In this document: positions 36,102-46,839 of the stretch, piece by piece
Numbering within the stretch: the first letter of the stretch is position 1
How the letters are laid out: each line of letters begins with the position of its first letter
Assembly: GCA_017427685.1 (NCBI GenBank)
Contig: JAFRSH010000002.1
Location: 1 to 64,000 of the forward strand
Reading direction: 5' to 3'
Length of the DNA stretch: 64,000 nucleotides
Source: Lachnospiraceae bacterium
GTDB taxonomy: Bacteria; Bacillota; Clostridia; Lachnospirales; Lachnospiraceae
Translations under genes and position numbers: made by a program
Notes under the pieces: generated by a model
Databases searched by the model: none
Told to the model about the DNA's origin: nothing
Seen by the model: only the letters and a program-made list of their open reading frames with translations

Positions 36102-37736
36102 ATGAAAAAGAACAAAATCCTGATCGCTGCGATAGTGTTTGTTGCGGTGATCGCTCTGGTCAGCATCGTACATGCTACCGGAACCGACTCGTTCGCCGGG
36201 ACAGGATGGGCGCTTCTTCCCGCGCTTGTAGCGATCGGGCTTGCGCTTATCACCAAGGAAGCGTATTCTTCGCTTTTCATCGGAGTTCTGCTCGGTGCGT
36301 TCATGGCTGCAGAGTGTTCTGTGACCGGAACGATCGACACCCTCACGGTTGATGCTTTAACGGCAGCGGTTGCGGATAACGCCGGAATCTACATATTCCT
36401 CGTAATCCTCGGAATCATCGTTGCGCTCATCAACAAGTCGGGTGCATCCCGTGCTTTCGGAACATGGGCTCAGAAGCACATCAAGACCAAGGCCGGCGCA
36501 CTCATGGCAACTTTTGTTCTGGGTGTTCTGATCTTCATCGATGACTACTTCAACTGCCTCACAGTCGGCTCTGTTATGTCACCGATCACTGACAGCAAGA
36601 AGGTCTCGAGAGTTAAGCTCGCTTACATCATCGATGCGACGGCTGCTCCCGTTTGTATGATCGCTCCCGTTTCTTCATGGGCAGCTGCTGTTTCGGGCTG
36701 TGTTGAGAGCGAGAACTACTCCGGTATCGAGCTCTTTGTCAGAGCGATCCCCTTCAACTTCTACTCGATCCTCACATTTGTATTCATAATCGGAATCGTC
36801 CTTCTCGGAATCGATTACGGCAAGATGAGCGGATTCGAGATCAAGGCTCAGGAAACAGGCGATCTTTCGATACTCGATGTAGACCCGAACAAGGACCATA
36901 ACCGTCGTGACGTTGAAGAGAACGGACCCGAGAAGCCCGGACGCGGCAAGATCATCGATCTCGTGCTTGCGATCCTGATCCTTATCGGTCTGTGTATCTG
37001 GGGACTTGTCAGAAACGGTTACCAGACTCTCGGCGGAGAGGGCAGCATCATCGACGCATTCTCCGAGACCGATTCTTATGTCGGACTTCCTTGGGGAAGT
37101 ATCGTAGCGCTCGTACTGATCATCATATACATGCTCATCCGCAGGATCGTTACTTTCGAAGAAGCTATGGAATGCGTTCCCAAGGGCTTCATGGCAATGG
37201 TTCCCGCTATCACGATCCTCGTACTTGCACAGTCCCTTAAAAACATGACAAACGGTGCGCTTTCCGCAGCTACCTTCGTTCAGGATCTTATGAGCAACGC
37301 ACAGGGTCTGACCTGGCTGTTACCTGCCATCATCTTTGTGGTTGCATGTATCATCGCTTTCGCTACAGGTACATCGTGGGCTACCTTCGGTATCCTTATC
37401 CCGATCGTTTCGGTTATATTCCCCGAGACGAGCTCACTCTTCTTCGTTGGTATCTCGGCATGTCTCGCCGGCGCTGTTTGCGGCGATCATTGCTCACCGA
37501 TCTCGGATACGACGATCATGTCCTCTGCGGGTGCACAGTGTAACCATATTGACCACGTATCGACACAGCTTCCTTACGCGATCAGCGTGGCAGGTATCTC
37601 CTTCGTAACATACCTGCTTGCCGGACTCTTCGATAAGTTCGGTGCAGCATGGATCTCCATCCCTGTTGGTATCATACTCACTGTTGTATTCCTGTTCGTA
37701 GTGAAGAGTATGGTAAAGAGTAAGAAGACGGCCTGA
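36102..37736 (+). CDS. NhaC-family Na+/H+ antiporter
   Basis: 544 aa, 11-13 membrane helices. Family signatures: IFIDDYFNCLTVGSVMSPIT, FATGTSWATFGILIPI, and GAVCGDHCSPISDTTIMSS then AGAQCN. Family members exchange Na+ for H+, and some relatives exchange organic substrates. Start ATG 36102 follows AGAGGAGG. Monocistronic, with a terminator downstream. Confidence 0.9.
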   Translation: MKKNKILIAAIVFVAVIALVSIVHATGTDSFAGTGWALLPALVAIGLALITKEAYSSLFIGVLLGAFMAAECSVTGTIDTLTVDALTAAVADNAGIYIFLVILGIIVALINKSGASRAFGTWAQKHIKTKAGALMATFVLGVLIFIDDYFNCLTVGSVMSPITDSKKVSRVKLAYIIDATAAPVCMIAPVSSWAAAVSGCVESENYSGIELFVRAIPFNFYSILTFVFIIGIVLLGIDYGKMSGFEIKAQETGDLSILDVDPNKDHNRRDVEENGPEKPGRGKIIDLVLAILILIGLCIWGLVRNGYQTLGGEGSIIDAFSETDSYVGLPWGSIVALVLIIIYMLIRRIVTFEEAMECVPKGFMAMVPAITILVLAQSLKNMTNGALSAATFVQDLMSNAQGLTWLLPAIIFVVACIIAFATGTSWATFGILIPIVSVIFPETSSLFFVGISACLAGAVCGDHCSPISDTTIMSSAGAQCNHIDHVSTQLPYAISVAGISFVTYLLAGLFDKFGAAWISIPVGIILTVVFLFVVKSMVKSKKTA

Positions 37737-37747
37737 CAGGTAATGCG

Positions 37748-37792
37748 AAACACCTCCGAATGTATCATAACGTTCGGGGGTGTTTTGTTTTG
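37748..37792 (+). terminator. Rho-independent terminator
   Basis: AAACACCTCCGAA / TTCGGGGGTGTTT, then TGTTTTGG. Confidence 0.85.
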
Positions 37793-37826
37793 GTATCAAT
37801 AATGATTTTGTAAGTTGGTGCTAATA

Positions 37827-39500
37827 TCACTTGAAGTATGCCACAGCTTCTTCGAGCTCCTTCGCTACGCGGCTCATGGAATCGCTGTCGTCGGAGAGAC
37901 GATGCATGTTGCTTGCAACAGCCTCTGTAGTGGCGCTGACTTCCTCGTTCGTTGCCGAGGTCTCCTGAGAGATAGCGGAGAGGTCGCTGATGGAACTTGC
38001 AACCTTGTTCTTGATCTCTTCAAGGTTCTTGGTAACCTCTGCGATGCCTGCGATCTCGCCGACTGAGGACTTGATGTTGCTGTCGAGTGCCTTGAACTTC
38101 TCAAGTGTGGTGGAGAGGAGTGACTTCTCTTCGTCGATGAGGGACTTAACGTTGGCCGACTCTTCAACACACTCGGTGGACTGCTTCCTGATCTCGGTAA
38201 CGATGTCGTTGATCTGTCTTGCTGAATCGTTACTCTGTGCGGCGAGCTGACCGATCTCTTCCGCAACGACTGCGAATCCGCGTCCTGCTTCGCCTGCTCT
38301 TGCTGCCTCGATCGAAGCGTTAAGTGCGAGGAGGTTGGTCTGTCCGGCGATGGCTGCGATCATCTTGACGATCTCGTTGATCTTGATAACCGAGTTGTTG
38401 GTTTCCTTGATCCTGTCGATGATGATATCGATAGCTTCCGAGGACTTGTCTGATGACTTAACAACGCTTTCGATGCACTCGCTTGCTTCTGTGTTCGCAT
38501 TGTTCATTGCACGTGCGTTGTTGTTGAGGGTCTCGGCGCTGTCGCTTGCATGCTCAACCATCTGGCCCATCTCAACGATCTCAACGTTGATATCCTGAAC
38601 GCTCTCTGCCATCGTAACGGTGGTCTGGGAGAGGTCATCCATCGACTGATTGATCTGGCTGATGGAATCTGCGGACTGTCTTGTCTGCTCGTTGGTGGAA
38701 TCTACGCTTGTAACGAGAGTCTGTGTACAGCTCCTGATCTTGCCGATCGAGGATTCAAGTACCGATGCGAGCTTGGTCGAAGCATCGAGCAGCTGATATG
38801 TCTCGTTGATGTTGGCCTTGGTATTGATCGAAACCGAGGTGTCACCGTCAGCAAGCTCCGAGATACCGTCAGTAACCTTCTTGAGGGGCTTCGCGATCGC
38901 GCGCGCGATCAGGATGGCGATAACGGCGAATGCAATGACGAAGGCGAGAGCAACAACTATGATCGAGATAACTGTTACTTTCTTGGCATTATAAACTACC
39001 GAAGCCGGCTTGCCCGCAAATGCCATTCCGACAACTCCCTGACTGTTGGAGAGGGGAATGTAGTAGCCGTAGTAAGAGGTTCCTTCAATGTTGAGATTGT
39101 CGGAGTAAACCTCGTTACCTGCTTTTACCTGCTCCCAAACTGCATCTGAAGCCTTGGTACCCTCGATACGTTTACCACTCTTGTCCTTGATGTTGGTGAT
39201 AAATCTGACATTACCCTTAAAGATCGTGTAATCCACTCCGAAGGATCCCATCTTGTCAACGTACTCCGGGTCGTAGTCAAGGAAGCCGTCGACGAGATCG
39301 TGGTCATTCAAAAGGTCGTACTCGTAGTACTCGAGAACACCCTTGGTAGCGATCTTGAGCTCTTCCTCGATGTTCGTTTCGAGGTTCGAAGCCATCAGGA
39401 ACGACGAAATGATCGTAACCGCGATAACGGTGATCAGAACGGGGACGAGTGCGAAGATGACAAGTGTCAGGTTAAGTGTCAGTTTCTTCTTTTGTTTCAT
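37827..39500 (-). CDS. Methyl-accepting chemotaxis protein, single-Cache sensor
   Basis: 557 aa. Transmembrane helix 1 ~14-35; extracytoplasmic single Cache domain ~36-170 ([36 protein letters not shown]) as in sCache_3-type sensors; transmembrane helix 2 ~178-200; HAMP; MCP hairpin with [20 protein letters not shown]. Ligands of this class are typically small organic acids, unproven here. AAAGGGTG precedes the ATG. Transcribed towards the convergent nhaC-like gene. Confidence 0.92.
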   Translation of the reverse strand: MKQKKKLTLNLTLVIFALVPVLITVIAVTIISSFLMASNLETNIEEELKIATKGVLEYYEYDLLNDHDLVDGFLDYDPEYVDKMGSFGVDYTIFKGNVRFITNIKDKSGKRIEGTKASDAVWEQVKAGNEVYSDNLNIEGTSYYGYYIPLSNSQGVVGMAFAGKPASVVYNAKKVTVISIIVVALAFVIAFAVIAILIARAIAKPLKKVTDGISELADGDTSVSINTKANINETYQLLDASTKLASVLESSIGKIRSCTQTLVTSVDSTNEQTRQSADSISQINQSMDDLSQTTVTMAESVQDINVEIVEMGQMVEHASDSAETLNNNARAMNNANTEASECIESVVKSSDKSSEAIDIIIDRIKETNNSVIKINEIVKMIAAIAGQTNLLALNASIEAARAGEAGRGFAVVAEEIGQLAAQSNDSARQINDIVTEIRKQSTECVEESANVKSLIDEEKSLLSTTLEKFKALDSNIKSSVGEIAGIAEVTKNLEEIKNKVASSISDLSAISQETSATNEEVSATTEAVASNMHRLSDDSDSMSRVAKELEEAVAYFK

Positions 39501-39683
39501 AACAACACCCTTTCATATGCAATTGCAGATTTGATACAGTAGACAATTGTTTGAATACTGTACCGGAGAGAAACTATATAATAACAACATTATAATCTTC
39601 TTGAATGTGAAATTCAATGCTTGTGTTGCTTGTTTGCAAATTAAACACATAAAAAATTTTGAATTTTACAATATAACAAAAAG

Positions 39684-39712
39684 AGAAGACAGCCTGCATA
39701 GGGCTGTCTTCT
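39684..39712 (-). terminator. Rho-independent terminator of dCache MCP (39740-41731)
   Basis: On the minus strand AGAAGACAGCC / GGCTGTCTTCT, followed by CTTTTTGTT. Confidence 0.85.
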
Positions 39713-39739
39713 GAAAATGTTAATTGTTTAACTGCCTTA

Positions 39740-41731
39740 TCAAACGTTGAAGTGTGATGTGGTATCACGGAGTGAAGCGATACTGTCAACAACATCGCTT
39801 GCCTCACCCGACATGTTCTGAGATGCGGAGGTGATGGACTGCATGTTGTTCGAGATGTCGTGAACCGCATTACCGAGCTCGTTCTGTGCCGAAGAGATCT
39901 GGTCGAGGATCTTGTTGATGTCGGTAACGGAAGAGGTGAGGTCCTTAGCGCAATCGCCGAGTACCTTGCTGACATCGCTGTAGTATGTAGCGTCGCTCAT
40001 GTAGTTGTTGGCGAGAGTCTCAAGGTTGTCGTAATCGGAGAGTACGTTCTCGTTGAGGAACTTGATGATCTGCCTGCTTGCTGTGGCAAGAGCGGAAACG
40101 TTCTCATTAACCTTGCTGATAAGGGCGTTGACCTTGTCGATCTCGCTAGAGGTCGTGGTACTGAGGTTGTTGATCTCGTCGGCAACGACTGCGAAACCGC
40201 GGCCTGCTTCACCTGCTCTTGCAGCCTCGATCGAAGCGTTGAGAGCGAGGAGGTTGGTCTGGCTTGCGATACTGCGGATAGCGTTTGCAACTTCGCTTAT
40301 CTGTTCGATGACCATGATGCCGTTGAGGGCTTCCTCAAGCTGAGTACTTGCCTGGTTGGTGACATCAACCGCATGCTTCTTGTTTGTAAGGATCTGAGGG
40401 ATGGTCTGCTCTACACGACCGATGATCTCGTCGGTCCTGCTGTTCATGTCTGCAGTATCCTTTGCGAATGTATCGGATGCGGTCGTAACATCGTTGCAGA
40501 TGCCGGCGATCGTCTCGATACTTGTGGTCTGGCTTTCGATACCGGACTCTGTTCTGATCATTGCCTCGTTGATCTGAGTGATGGACTCGTTGATACCGGA
40601 GATCTTCTCGCTTGTAGCGGTCATCTTGTCGGAGATGATCTGAGACTCGGACATGGTCTTGCGCATTGCGTCGATGAAGCGTGTCTCCATCTCGCTGAGG
40701 AGGTAATCGATCTGGTCTACCTCGTTCTTATGCTGAGTAGCGGCTGCGTCGGAGATGATCCTTTCTGTGATGAAGGCCTTCATTCTCTCCATGGGAGCAA
40801 GCTGCTTTCTGATGAGCGCGGTCATGATCACGATAACGAGCGCAAGTGAAACGAGTGTGATCACAGCCTCGATGATGATCATTGTAACAACGACACTGTT
40901 AACGTTGCTGTAAGGCATTGCGAGACCGAGGAGCCAGTTGCAGCTGTCGATGTTGGATGTGACGAAGCACTTGGTGTCTCCGCCGTAGTCCTTCCCTGTG
41001 AGGATCACGCTGCCGGGCTTCTGAATGATCTCGTTAAGTGCGGGCATAACGTCCGAAACCGCTGTGGCGATCTCGTCGCCGGGAAGGAACTCAGCCTTCT
41101 CATGGATAACGTAGTTGCCGCTTGCGTCAACAAGGAAACCGTACTCGCCGTCCTCATAAGGGATAGCGTTGATTACACCGTTGATGTAGTCAAGTGTGAA
41201 GTCGGCACCGAGCACGCCCGCGAGCTGTCCGTTTCTGTAAACGGGGGAAGCGATGGTGATACACATACCGCCGATCAGGACGTCCATGTAAGGGTCGGTA
41301 ACGATCGTGCCGCCTGCTGCTTTCGCTGCTTTGTACCAGCCTCTGGCTGTGGGGTCGTAACCCTCGGGAGGTACTGCGTTAGGGTCGGTCTGAACGAAGA
41401 GCTTGTCTTCGGTACCGTAGTAGAGGTTAAGGAGCTCGCTTCTGCCCGAAGACTCGGTGGTAACGATGCTCTGGATATTGGGAACGGCGTAGCTGTCGTC
41501 CGTGAGCGCTGCGAGAGCTGCCGCACCGGCGATGTTGAGACCTTTCTCTCTTTCAATCCAGCTGTTGATGGAGAAAGCGTATTTGTCAGCGTTGAGCTGA
41601 ATCTCGTTTTTCTTGCCGGTCTTGAGATTGTTTCCGGAAATAATGATAACGACGGTGGAGCAGATCAGCATTGCAGCCGCAACGATGATGATGACAACCG
41701 CTGTAAGGGTACCTTTCACAGTCCTTTTCAT
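39740..41731 (-). CDS. Methyl-accepting chemotaxis protein, dCache sensor
   Basis: 663 aa from ATG 41731 (AGGAGGTTTCAC upstream); the longer frame to 41833 has no ribosome binding site. Transmembrane helix 1 ~10-32, dCache_1 to ~270, transmembrane helix 2 ~280-305, HAMP-like linker, MCP hairpin ([20 protein letters not shown]). The sensor has YDPTARGWY followed by DPYMD, the amino-acid-binding dCache pattern. The CATAAGCGTTA word is 42 bp upstream of the start. Confidence 0.92.
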   Translation of the reverse strand: MKRTVKGTLTAVVIIIVAAAMLICSTVVIIISGNNLKTGKKNEIQLNADKYAFSINSWIEREKGLNIAGAAALAALTDDSYAVPNIQSIVTTESSGRSELLNLYYGTEDKLFVQTDPNAVPPEGYDPTARGWYKAAKAAGGTIVTDPYMDVLIGGMCITIASPVYRNGQLAGVLGADFTLDYINGVINAIPYEDGEYGFLVDASGNYVIHEKAEFLPGDEIATAVSDVMPALNEIIQKPGSVILTGKDYGGDTKCFVTSNIDSCNWLLGLAMPYSNVNSVVVTMIIIEAVITLVSLALVIVIMTALIRKQLAPMERMKAFITERIISDAAATQHKNEVDQIDYLLSEMETRFIDAMRKTMSESQIISDKMTATSEKISGINESITQINEAMIRTESGIESQTTSIETIAGICNDVTTASDTFAKDTADMNSRTDEIIGRVEQTIPQILTNKKHAVDVTNQASTQLEEALNGIMVIEQISEVANAIRSIASQTNLLALNASIEAARAGEAGRGFAVVADEINNLSTTTSSEIDKVNALISKVNENVSALATASRQIIKFLNENVLSDYDNLETLANNYMSDATYYSDVSKVLGDCAKDLTSSVTDINKILDQISSAQNELGNAVHDISNNMQSITSASQNMSGEASDVVDSIASLRDTTSHFNV

Positions 41732-41772
41732 GTGAAACCTCCTGTTTTGAAGTTTGGATCTTCTTTCTTCAA

Positions 41773-41783
41773 TAACGCTTATG
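41773..41783 (-). promoter_or_regulatory. Recurrent word CATAAGCGTTA upstream of MCP
   Basis: Exact 11-bp match, oriented with the MCP gene, 42 bp from its start codon. The same word lies upstream of other genes in the same relative orientation (53021-53031 minus; variants 45648-45658 minus and 19736-19746 plus) and ends the attC-like elements. Confidence 0.45.
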
Positions 41784-41945
41784 TGTGCGATCGAAGTTAT
41801 ACAGAATATAACATACCCAAAAAAAGATTTCAATATTTAACTTGAATTAATACATGATTTTACATATAAAAAACATTAATCACAAATAACAATATATGCG
41901 AAGAGGTTTGATCATAAATAAGAAGAAATGGGAATCGCAGTTTGA

Positions 41946-44180
41946 TCAGGTCGCAAAAAGACTGTAGAAGATATAAGCGATACGACGCTTCTTCGATGCG
42001 AACGAGCAAAGGTTTCGGTTGGAAAGCATGAGAGCAGAGAGCATGTCATCGCTGACAGCTCTGTCGGAGTATGAGATCTCCTCGTAAACGGACACGAAGT
42101 CGATAAGCTCCCCGGGGATATCGCATGCGGCACGTCCGGCGAATTCGGAAAGAGTCTCACCGGGGCGGATCCCCGTACCGAGGAAACGCATGAGGCGCAT
42201 GTTGGAGTGACACAGATAAACGGTCTTGTCCGCAGTGCTCAGCTTATTGAAACGCTTCCTCATGATGGCTTTGTACAGGAGTATCGCAGCAGGGAGGAGC
42301 AGTGCGCTGCAGAGCAGAGGTATAAGTATCAGGGCCGGAGAAGTCTCTTCGGGGACGATCTCTTCCTCGGGCTCTTCGGCAGCGGCAGGATCGACAGGGT
42401 CCATATTCAGAAACGCATCAAGTGTGCCTTTTGAAAGCGTAGCGAGGTATGCGGAGCGTTCGGAGGCTGTCTGCCAGCCTGCTTCCGTTGCGTAGCCGGG
42501 AGTCGGATCGAAGGCGATAAAGCCGAAGCCCTCGAAGTAGATCTCAACCCAGGAGTGAGATTCCCGGTCGGTGACCTTGGTGCCGCCCTGTGTGCTCGAA
42601 GGAACACAGAAGCCCTCGACATAGCGTGCGGGCAGGCCTTCGGCGCGTGCGAGGAGGACCATAGCCGTTGCGAAATGGCTGCAATAGCCCCTCGGATTCT
42701 CGAGCATGAACCAGTCGAGGAAGCTCTCGGACGAATCTACCCAATCGGGGAGCGCGCCGGGAGAGATGGTGTATGTGAGCTGCGAGAGGATGGCCTCAAG
42801 CCTGAGCATCTTCTCGTAGTTGCCCTTGCAGCCGTCGTAGAAGGCGTCGAGCTTTTCACGGAGAGCCGGGGAAACGTTCACCTCACGCATATAGTTCTTC
42901 TTTATGTTGTCGACGTAGTCAAGATACTCCTCGTAGGGGTACTCGGACCGCCCGTTTATGAGCACGCCGGCGATCGAGTCGTACCAGGCTTTTTCGGAGA
43001 CGGGCTCGCCCGTAGCGTTCATGAAGTCGATGAAGGTTTGGTGGCTCTTGTTGAGCATTATCGCCGAGAAGCTGTAAGAGGTTCCCAGACCCTTCTTGTC
43101 GACGAAGACGGTGTTGTCTGAGTCGCGCAGGGTGTCGAGAAGAGCGCCCTGTGACAGAACATCCTGATACTTCGCGGGTATGAGAGCGTAGCGCGTGTTG
43201 AGGTTGGTGTATGTGACAGAGGCTTCGATAGAGCGCATGTGATCGAAGATGTTCTCGGTGCTTGAGGAGAGGATAGAGGACCGTGTCTCGAGGGTGTCGA
43301 GCTGGTGCCTGCGGCCGATCCCCGCTTCGTCAACCGTGTTGGTCCATGCGCGTCCGTTAAACTCGTTGTAGCCACATGCGCCGAGGTTGAGAGAGGGAGT
43401 CTCCTTGCGTTTAAAGGAAACGGTGAACATCTCCTCGGGCGTGGAGTCGGCCCTTAGACTGCCGTGAAGCGCGGCGTCACCGCTTGAGAAACCGATCGTG
43501 GTGTCCATGTAATCATCGGACGAGAAGAACTGGCTGATCTTGGTCGCCGTCTCCTTAGCGAACTGCCAGAGTCTGTGCGCAACCGGCCAGCCGTAGGGAT
43601 CGTCCGAGACGGGAGCGACAGCCACGAGCAGTGCGCAGAGGATGATAAAGGGAAGTATGCTCACCATGTGACGGTTACCGTCAGTGTCGCCTTCCTTCTT
43701 CCAGTAGTGCTGAACCTCTCTGATGACGGTCGAAAGGATGATCGACAGGAGCATCGCGCAGGTAAGTGAACCGGGGTCGATCCCTGTTATGATCAGGTAG
43801 ACGCAGCCTGCGAAAACCAGGACCGCCGCAGCGATCCTAAGGCTTCTGAACCTTGCGAGAAGCTCGCTTACGATGAAAACGCCCAGCGAGATGAGCAGTA
43901 TCAGCGCTACCCATGAGCGCTCGGTGAAGAACTCCCTGCGCTCCGTGCTGTCAACCGCGAAGAAGAGTCCGGCCGAAAGTGCGAGGACGGCCGCGATGAT
44001 GATAAGCCTGACCTTAAGGGAACCGTGTCTGAAGAAAGCGCAGATCGCAAGGAAAACAGCCGTAGCGATCCACGGACCCGCTGCAGCGTCTTCGGGACAG
44101 AAAAGAGGAAAAAGTTGCGCAGCACAAATAACGCTCATGGGAAGAGCGTAGATCATTGTGCTGAGTATTGCAGTAAACAT
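41946..44180 (-). CDS. Transglutaminase-like membrane protein (TgpA type)
   Basis: 744 aa from ATG 44180, chosen for AAAGGAGG 5 bp upstream; the ORF extends 15 codons further without support. N-terminal block of ~6 hydrophobic helices (to ~210), extracytoplasmic transglutaminase-like domain with catalytic Cys in NPRGYCSHFATAMVLLAR, His in DRESHSWVEIYF and Asp in FIAFDPTPG, then one more span (ALILIPLLCSALLLPAAILL) and a cytoplasmic tail. With moxR and DUF58 it forms a widespread three-gene operon of unsettled envelope or proteolysis-related role. Confidence 0.9.
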   Translation of the reverse strand: MFTAILSTMIYALPMSVICAAQLFPLFCPEDAAAGPWIATAVFLAICAFFRHGSLKVRLIIIAAVLALSAGLFFAVDSTERREFFTERSWVALILLISLGVFIVSELLARFRSLRIAAAVLVFAGCVYLIITGIDPGSLTCAMLLSIILSTVIREVQHYWKKEGDTDGNRHMVSILPFIILCALLVAVAPVSDDPYGWPVAHRLWQFAKETATKISQFFSSDDYMDTTIGFSSGDAALHGSLRADSTPEEMFTVSFKRKETPSLNLGACGYNEFNGRAWTNTVDEAGIGRRHQLDTLETRSSILSSSTENIFDHMRSIEASVTYTNLNTRYALIPAKYQDVLSQGALLDTLRDSDNTVFVDKKGLGTSYSFSAIMLNKSHQTFIDFMNATGEPVSEKAWYDSIAGVLINGRSEYPYEEYLDYVDNIKKNYMREVNVSPALREKLDAFYDGCKGNYEKMLRLEAILSQLTYTISPGALPDWVDSSESFLDWFMLENPRGYCSHFATAMVLLARAEGLPARYVEGFCVPSSTQGGTKVTDRESHSWVEIYFEGFGFIAFDPTPGYATEAGWQTASERSAYLATLSKGTLDAFLNMDPVDPAAAEEPEEEIVPEETSPALILIPLLCSALLLPAAILLYKAIMRKRFNKLSTADKTVYLCHSNMRLMRFLGTGIRPGETLSEFAGRAACDIPGELIDFVSVYEEISYSDRAVSDDMLSALMLSNRNLCSFASKKRRIAYIFYSLFAT

Positions 44181-44237
44181 TTTGCCTCCTTTGTGGTCCG
44201 GGGGGGACGGGGGTTGGTGGGTCATTTTTTACATTTT

Positions 44238-44378
44238 GCTTCTACTGTCACGAACCATTTTCTGAAAGGCGCTTTCGCTCCAGTATCTCACGTAGCGGTA
44301 CATAAACGACCTGAAGTACGGTCGTTAAGTACCGACGTTCGATATGGCTTTCAGAAAACAGTTCGGACGCGGAGAAGC
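44238..44378 (-). ncRNA. Conserved ~140-nt structured RNA candidate, copy A
   Basis: Minus-strand sense. Nested stems: GCTTCT/AGAAGC, CGAAC/GTTCG, TTTTCTGAAAG/CTTTCAGAAAA, inner hairpin GGTACTTAACGACC/GGTCGTTTATGTACC, plus a mini-hairpin GC-GAAA-GC on the 3' side. A second copy of the same length and order, with paired changes in the outer stem, lies at 63604-63743. Here it sits in the spacer between DUF58 and the transglutaminase gene, in sense orientation. Confidence 0.6.
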
Positions 44379-44433
44379 GAAAGCCAAACAGCAAAAGGAT
44401 CCCCACAACCCCTCGTCCCCGGGGGACCACCCG

Positions 44434-45594
44434 TCACAGGTATTCTTCAAGTTCTCCTTCTGTGGGGATCATTACTATGTCAGTGAGTGCAGGCGGTGCT
44501 TCCTGCGGAAGCGCCTTAGGGTCGTCGTTTATGAGGCAGACGGTGACGGGCGTTCCGCTTCTTCCGAGCCGCTCGCAAAGGGCGAGGGTGTGCGGAGTGC
44601 ATTCACTCACTACCATATAAACCTGTGATGCGTCGAGGAGCGAAGGGGCATTTGAGGCCGTGGTCATAAGCGTAGAAGGATCCTCCGCGGGCTTGAAAAC
44701 GAACGCCGATATCTCGGTGTAGAACTGGTCGAACGCATCGCCACCTTCGAGGATGCGCTCGCTGAGGCCATTCTGCCATGAAACTGCGCGCACTGTCACG
44801 GACTCGTTCACGAAGTAGAGCGAAAGGGCGAGGGTCGTCTCGAGGATCTTGTTCTCAAGAGGAAGGAAGACGTGCTCGTCCTCGCTTGTCCTGAAGGAAT
44901 CCATGATGATCACAACCGAAGGCTCCTCGGGGCCTGTGTGCTTGCGCACCATGGGGCGGCCGAGCGCGGCTGTGGCTTTCCAGTGGATGTCACGGATACT
45001 GTCGCCGGGGATATAATCGCGCACCGCAAAATCCCGTTCGGATGAGAGGGTCTGCGAGCGGCGTGGCGAGACGTGGGCGATATCAAAGCTCGCGAGGGAC
45101 TTGAGCCTCACGATCCTGGGGTTGACTTTGACGATGAGTGGGTTCTTGGTGTAGGAGAGAGAGAAGAGCCTTAAGTAGTCCTCAATGCGGACGGCTCTGA
45201 TGCCGACACTGTACGAACCGCGGTAACGGCAGGTGAGCGTGGTCTCGCGGGAGACGCCGTCGCCCGGCATAAGCTCGTACTCCGTTTGGTCCGAAAGACC
45301 GCTGATGCTTGAGAAATCGGAGTGGAAGAGCACCCTGACGCCCGAGTACGTGATGACGTTCTCGTTCCTCAGGATGAAGCGGAAGGATGTGGGTTCGCCC
45401 GCGACGATCGAGCGGGAGGCGAGCTCCTGGTAGATCTTGAACGTCATGAGGACGTACACGAGGTAGATGAGCGACACCAGGGGAACAGCGACCAGAAGGA
45501 AAAAGAAACCGTAACTAAGAGACCCGCCCCTCAGAGTGATGAGGACCAGGGAAAGCACGATCAAAGCAAGTAATATAAGACGGTTCCTTCTCAT
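44434..45594 (-). CDS. DUF58 domain protein
   Basis: 386 aa. Two N-terminal membrane helices (to ~50), then a beta-rich region, then the DUF58 core ERDFAVRDYIPGDSIRDIHW followed by KATAALGRPMVRKH, and a vWA-like C-terminal region (EEPSVVIIMDSF). Paired with MoxR ATPases across bacteria; function not firmly established. It is 93 bp after moxR and 253 bp before the transglutaminase gene; that second spacer contains the structured element. Confidence 0.92.
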   Translation of the reverse strand: MRRNRLILLALIVLSLVLITLRGGSLSYGFFFLLVAVPLVSLIYLVYVLMTFKIYQELASRSIVAGEPTSFRFILRNENVITYSGVRVLFHSDFSSISGLSDQTEYELMPGDGVSRETTLTCRYRGSYSVGIRAVRIEDYLRLFSLSYTKNPLIVKVNPRIVRLKSLASFDIAHVSPRRSQTLSSERDFAVRDYIPGDSIRDIHWKATAALGRPMVRKHTGPEEPSVVIIMDSFRTSEDEHVFLPLENKILETTLALSLYFVNESVTVRAVSWQNGLSERILEGGDAFDQFYTEISAFVFKPAEDPSTLMTTASNAPSLLDASQVYMVVSECTPHTLALCERLGRSGTPVTVCLINDDPKALPQEAPPALTDIVMIPTEGELEEYL

Positions 45595-45687
45595 GATAAG
45601 CCCGTTGCTCCCGATGATTTGTGTTTTAGCTATACGAACATGTCTTCTGACGCTTATGTTACAGCCCTTGTACGTTAACGATGTGGA

Positions 45688-46608
45688 TTAAGCTGTAGGT
45701 ACAACGTCGGTAAGGATGAGCGAGGGCAGGATCTGGTCTACGTCCTCACGTCCTATCTTGGCTTCGGGGGTGAGGATGAGTCTGTGATGCAGAGTGTTTA
45801 GGGCAACGGCCTTGATATCGTCGGGTTTGACGAAGTCGCGCCCGTCAAGAAGAGCCTTTGCCTGGGAAGCCTTTGTGAGGTCGAGGAACGCTCTGGGGCT
45901 TGCGCCGAGAGCGAAACGCTTCTCCTGTCTGGTGCGGGTGATGATACCGCCAATGTACTCGAGCACGCGGTCGCCCACATGGACTGCGGCTGCCTCGCCT
46001 CTGAGGCGCATCACATCTTCACCGCTGCAAACAGGCGAAACGTCTGCCAGGGTTTTACCTGCAAGCATGTTGCGGGCAAGCGTTTCTTCCATCTCCTTGG
46101 TGGGGTAGCCGATCGAGAGCTTCATCATGAATCTGTCGATCTGTGCTTCGGGAAGCGGGTAGGTACCCAGGAATTCGACGGGGTTCTGTGTCGCGATGAC
46201 CATAAAAGGCTCGGGAAGTTTGTAGATCTGTCCGTCAACCGAAACCTGACCCTCGGCCATTGCTTCGAGGAGGGCGGCCTGAGTCTTGGGGGAGGTACGG
46301 TTGATCTCGTCCGCAAGGATAATCTGGCGCATAACGGCGCCCTCGCGGTATTCGAACTCGCCTGTCTTCATATTGAAGACGGAGAGACCGACCACATCGC
46401 CGGGAAGTGTGTCGGGAGTAAACTGGATGCGCCCGAACGAGCAGTCGAGCGCGGCTGCCATTGTCTTGGCGAGGGTGGTCTTGCCGACACCCGGAACATC
46501 CTCAAGAAGGACATGTCCGCCCGCAAGCAGACACACCAGCATGTTCTCGACCACGTCGGGCTTGCCGATGAAGTAGGATTCTATTGTTTCGCGAAGTTTG
46601 TTAAGCAT
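45688..46608 (-). CDS. MoxR-family AAA+ ATPase
   Basis: 306 aa. Walker A LEDVPGVGKTTLAKTMA, Walker B IILADEINRTSPKTQAALLE, sensor 1 MVIATQNPVEFLGTYPLPEA then QIDRFM, arginine finger/sensor 2 GASPRAFLDLTKA. MoxR proteins act as chaperone-like ATPases for vWA/DUF58 partners. First gene of the moxR-DUF58-tgpA operon. Confidence 0.94.
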   Translation of the reverse strand: MLNKLRETIESYFIGKPDVVENMLVCLLAGGHVLLEDVPGVGKTTLAKTMAAALDCSFGRIQFTPDTLPGDVVGLSVFNMKTGEFEYREGAVMRQIILADEINRTSPKTQAALLEAMAEGQVSVDGQIYKLPEPFMVIATQNPVEFLGTYPLPEAQIDRFMMKLSIGYPTKEMEETLARNMLAGKTLADVSPVCSGEDVMRLRGEAAAVHVGDRVLEYIGGIITRTRQEKRFALGASPRAFLDLTKASQAKALLDGRDFVKPDDIKAVALNTLHHRLILTPEAKIGREDVDQILPSLILTDVVPTA

Positions 46609-46791
46609 AAGGGGCTCCCTGTGAAGCGTACGACATATGCGTCGCAGCGATATTTAATAATACCCTGCCCGGGAGGGCGGGTACATGTCAGATTATAACT
46701 TATGAGGTCGGGCAATTCTACCCGATAAAAAGTGGAACTGCTAAACCGTGAGTTGGAGATTATACCTATACTTTAGAGAATAGGTTTTGTA

Positions 46792-46820
46792 TTGCAGACA
46801 AATGGTTAATTTGATACAAT
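46792..46820 (+). promoter_or_regulatory. Promoter-like sequence before HD-GYP remnant
   Basis: TTGCAG - 17 bp - TACAAT. Confidence 0.4.
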
Positions 46821-46839
46821 CATTGAGTTAATTGGTTGG

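Noticed and set aside
39860..40849. 329-codon plus-strand frame opposite an MCP
   Set aside because: Antisense shadow of a clear chemoreceptor gene.
44248..44430. 60-codon minus-strand frame between DUF58 and the transglutaminase gene
   Set aside because: Coincides with the structured element whose base pairing explains the sequence; no ribosome binding site.
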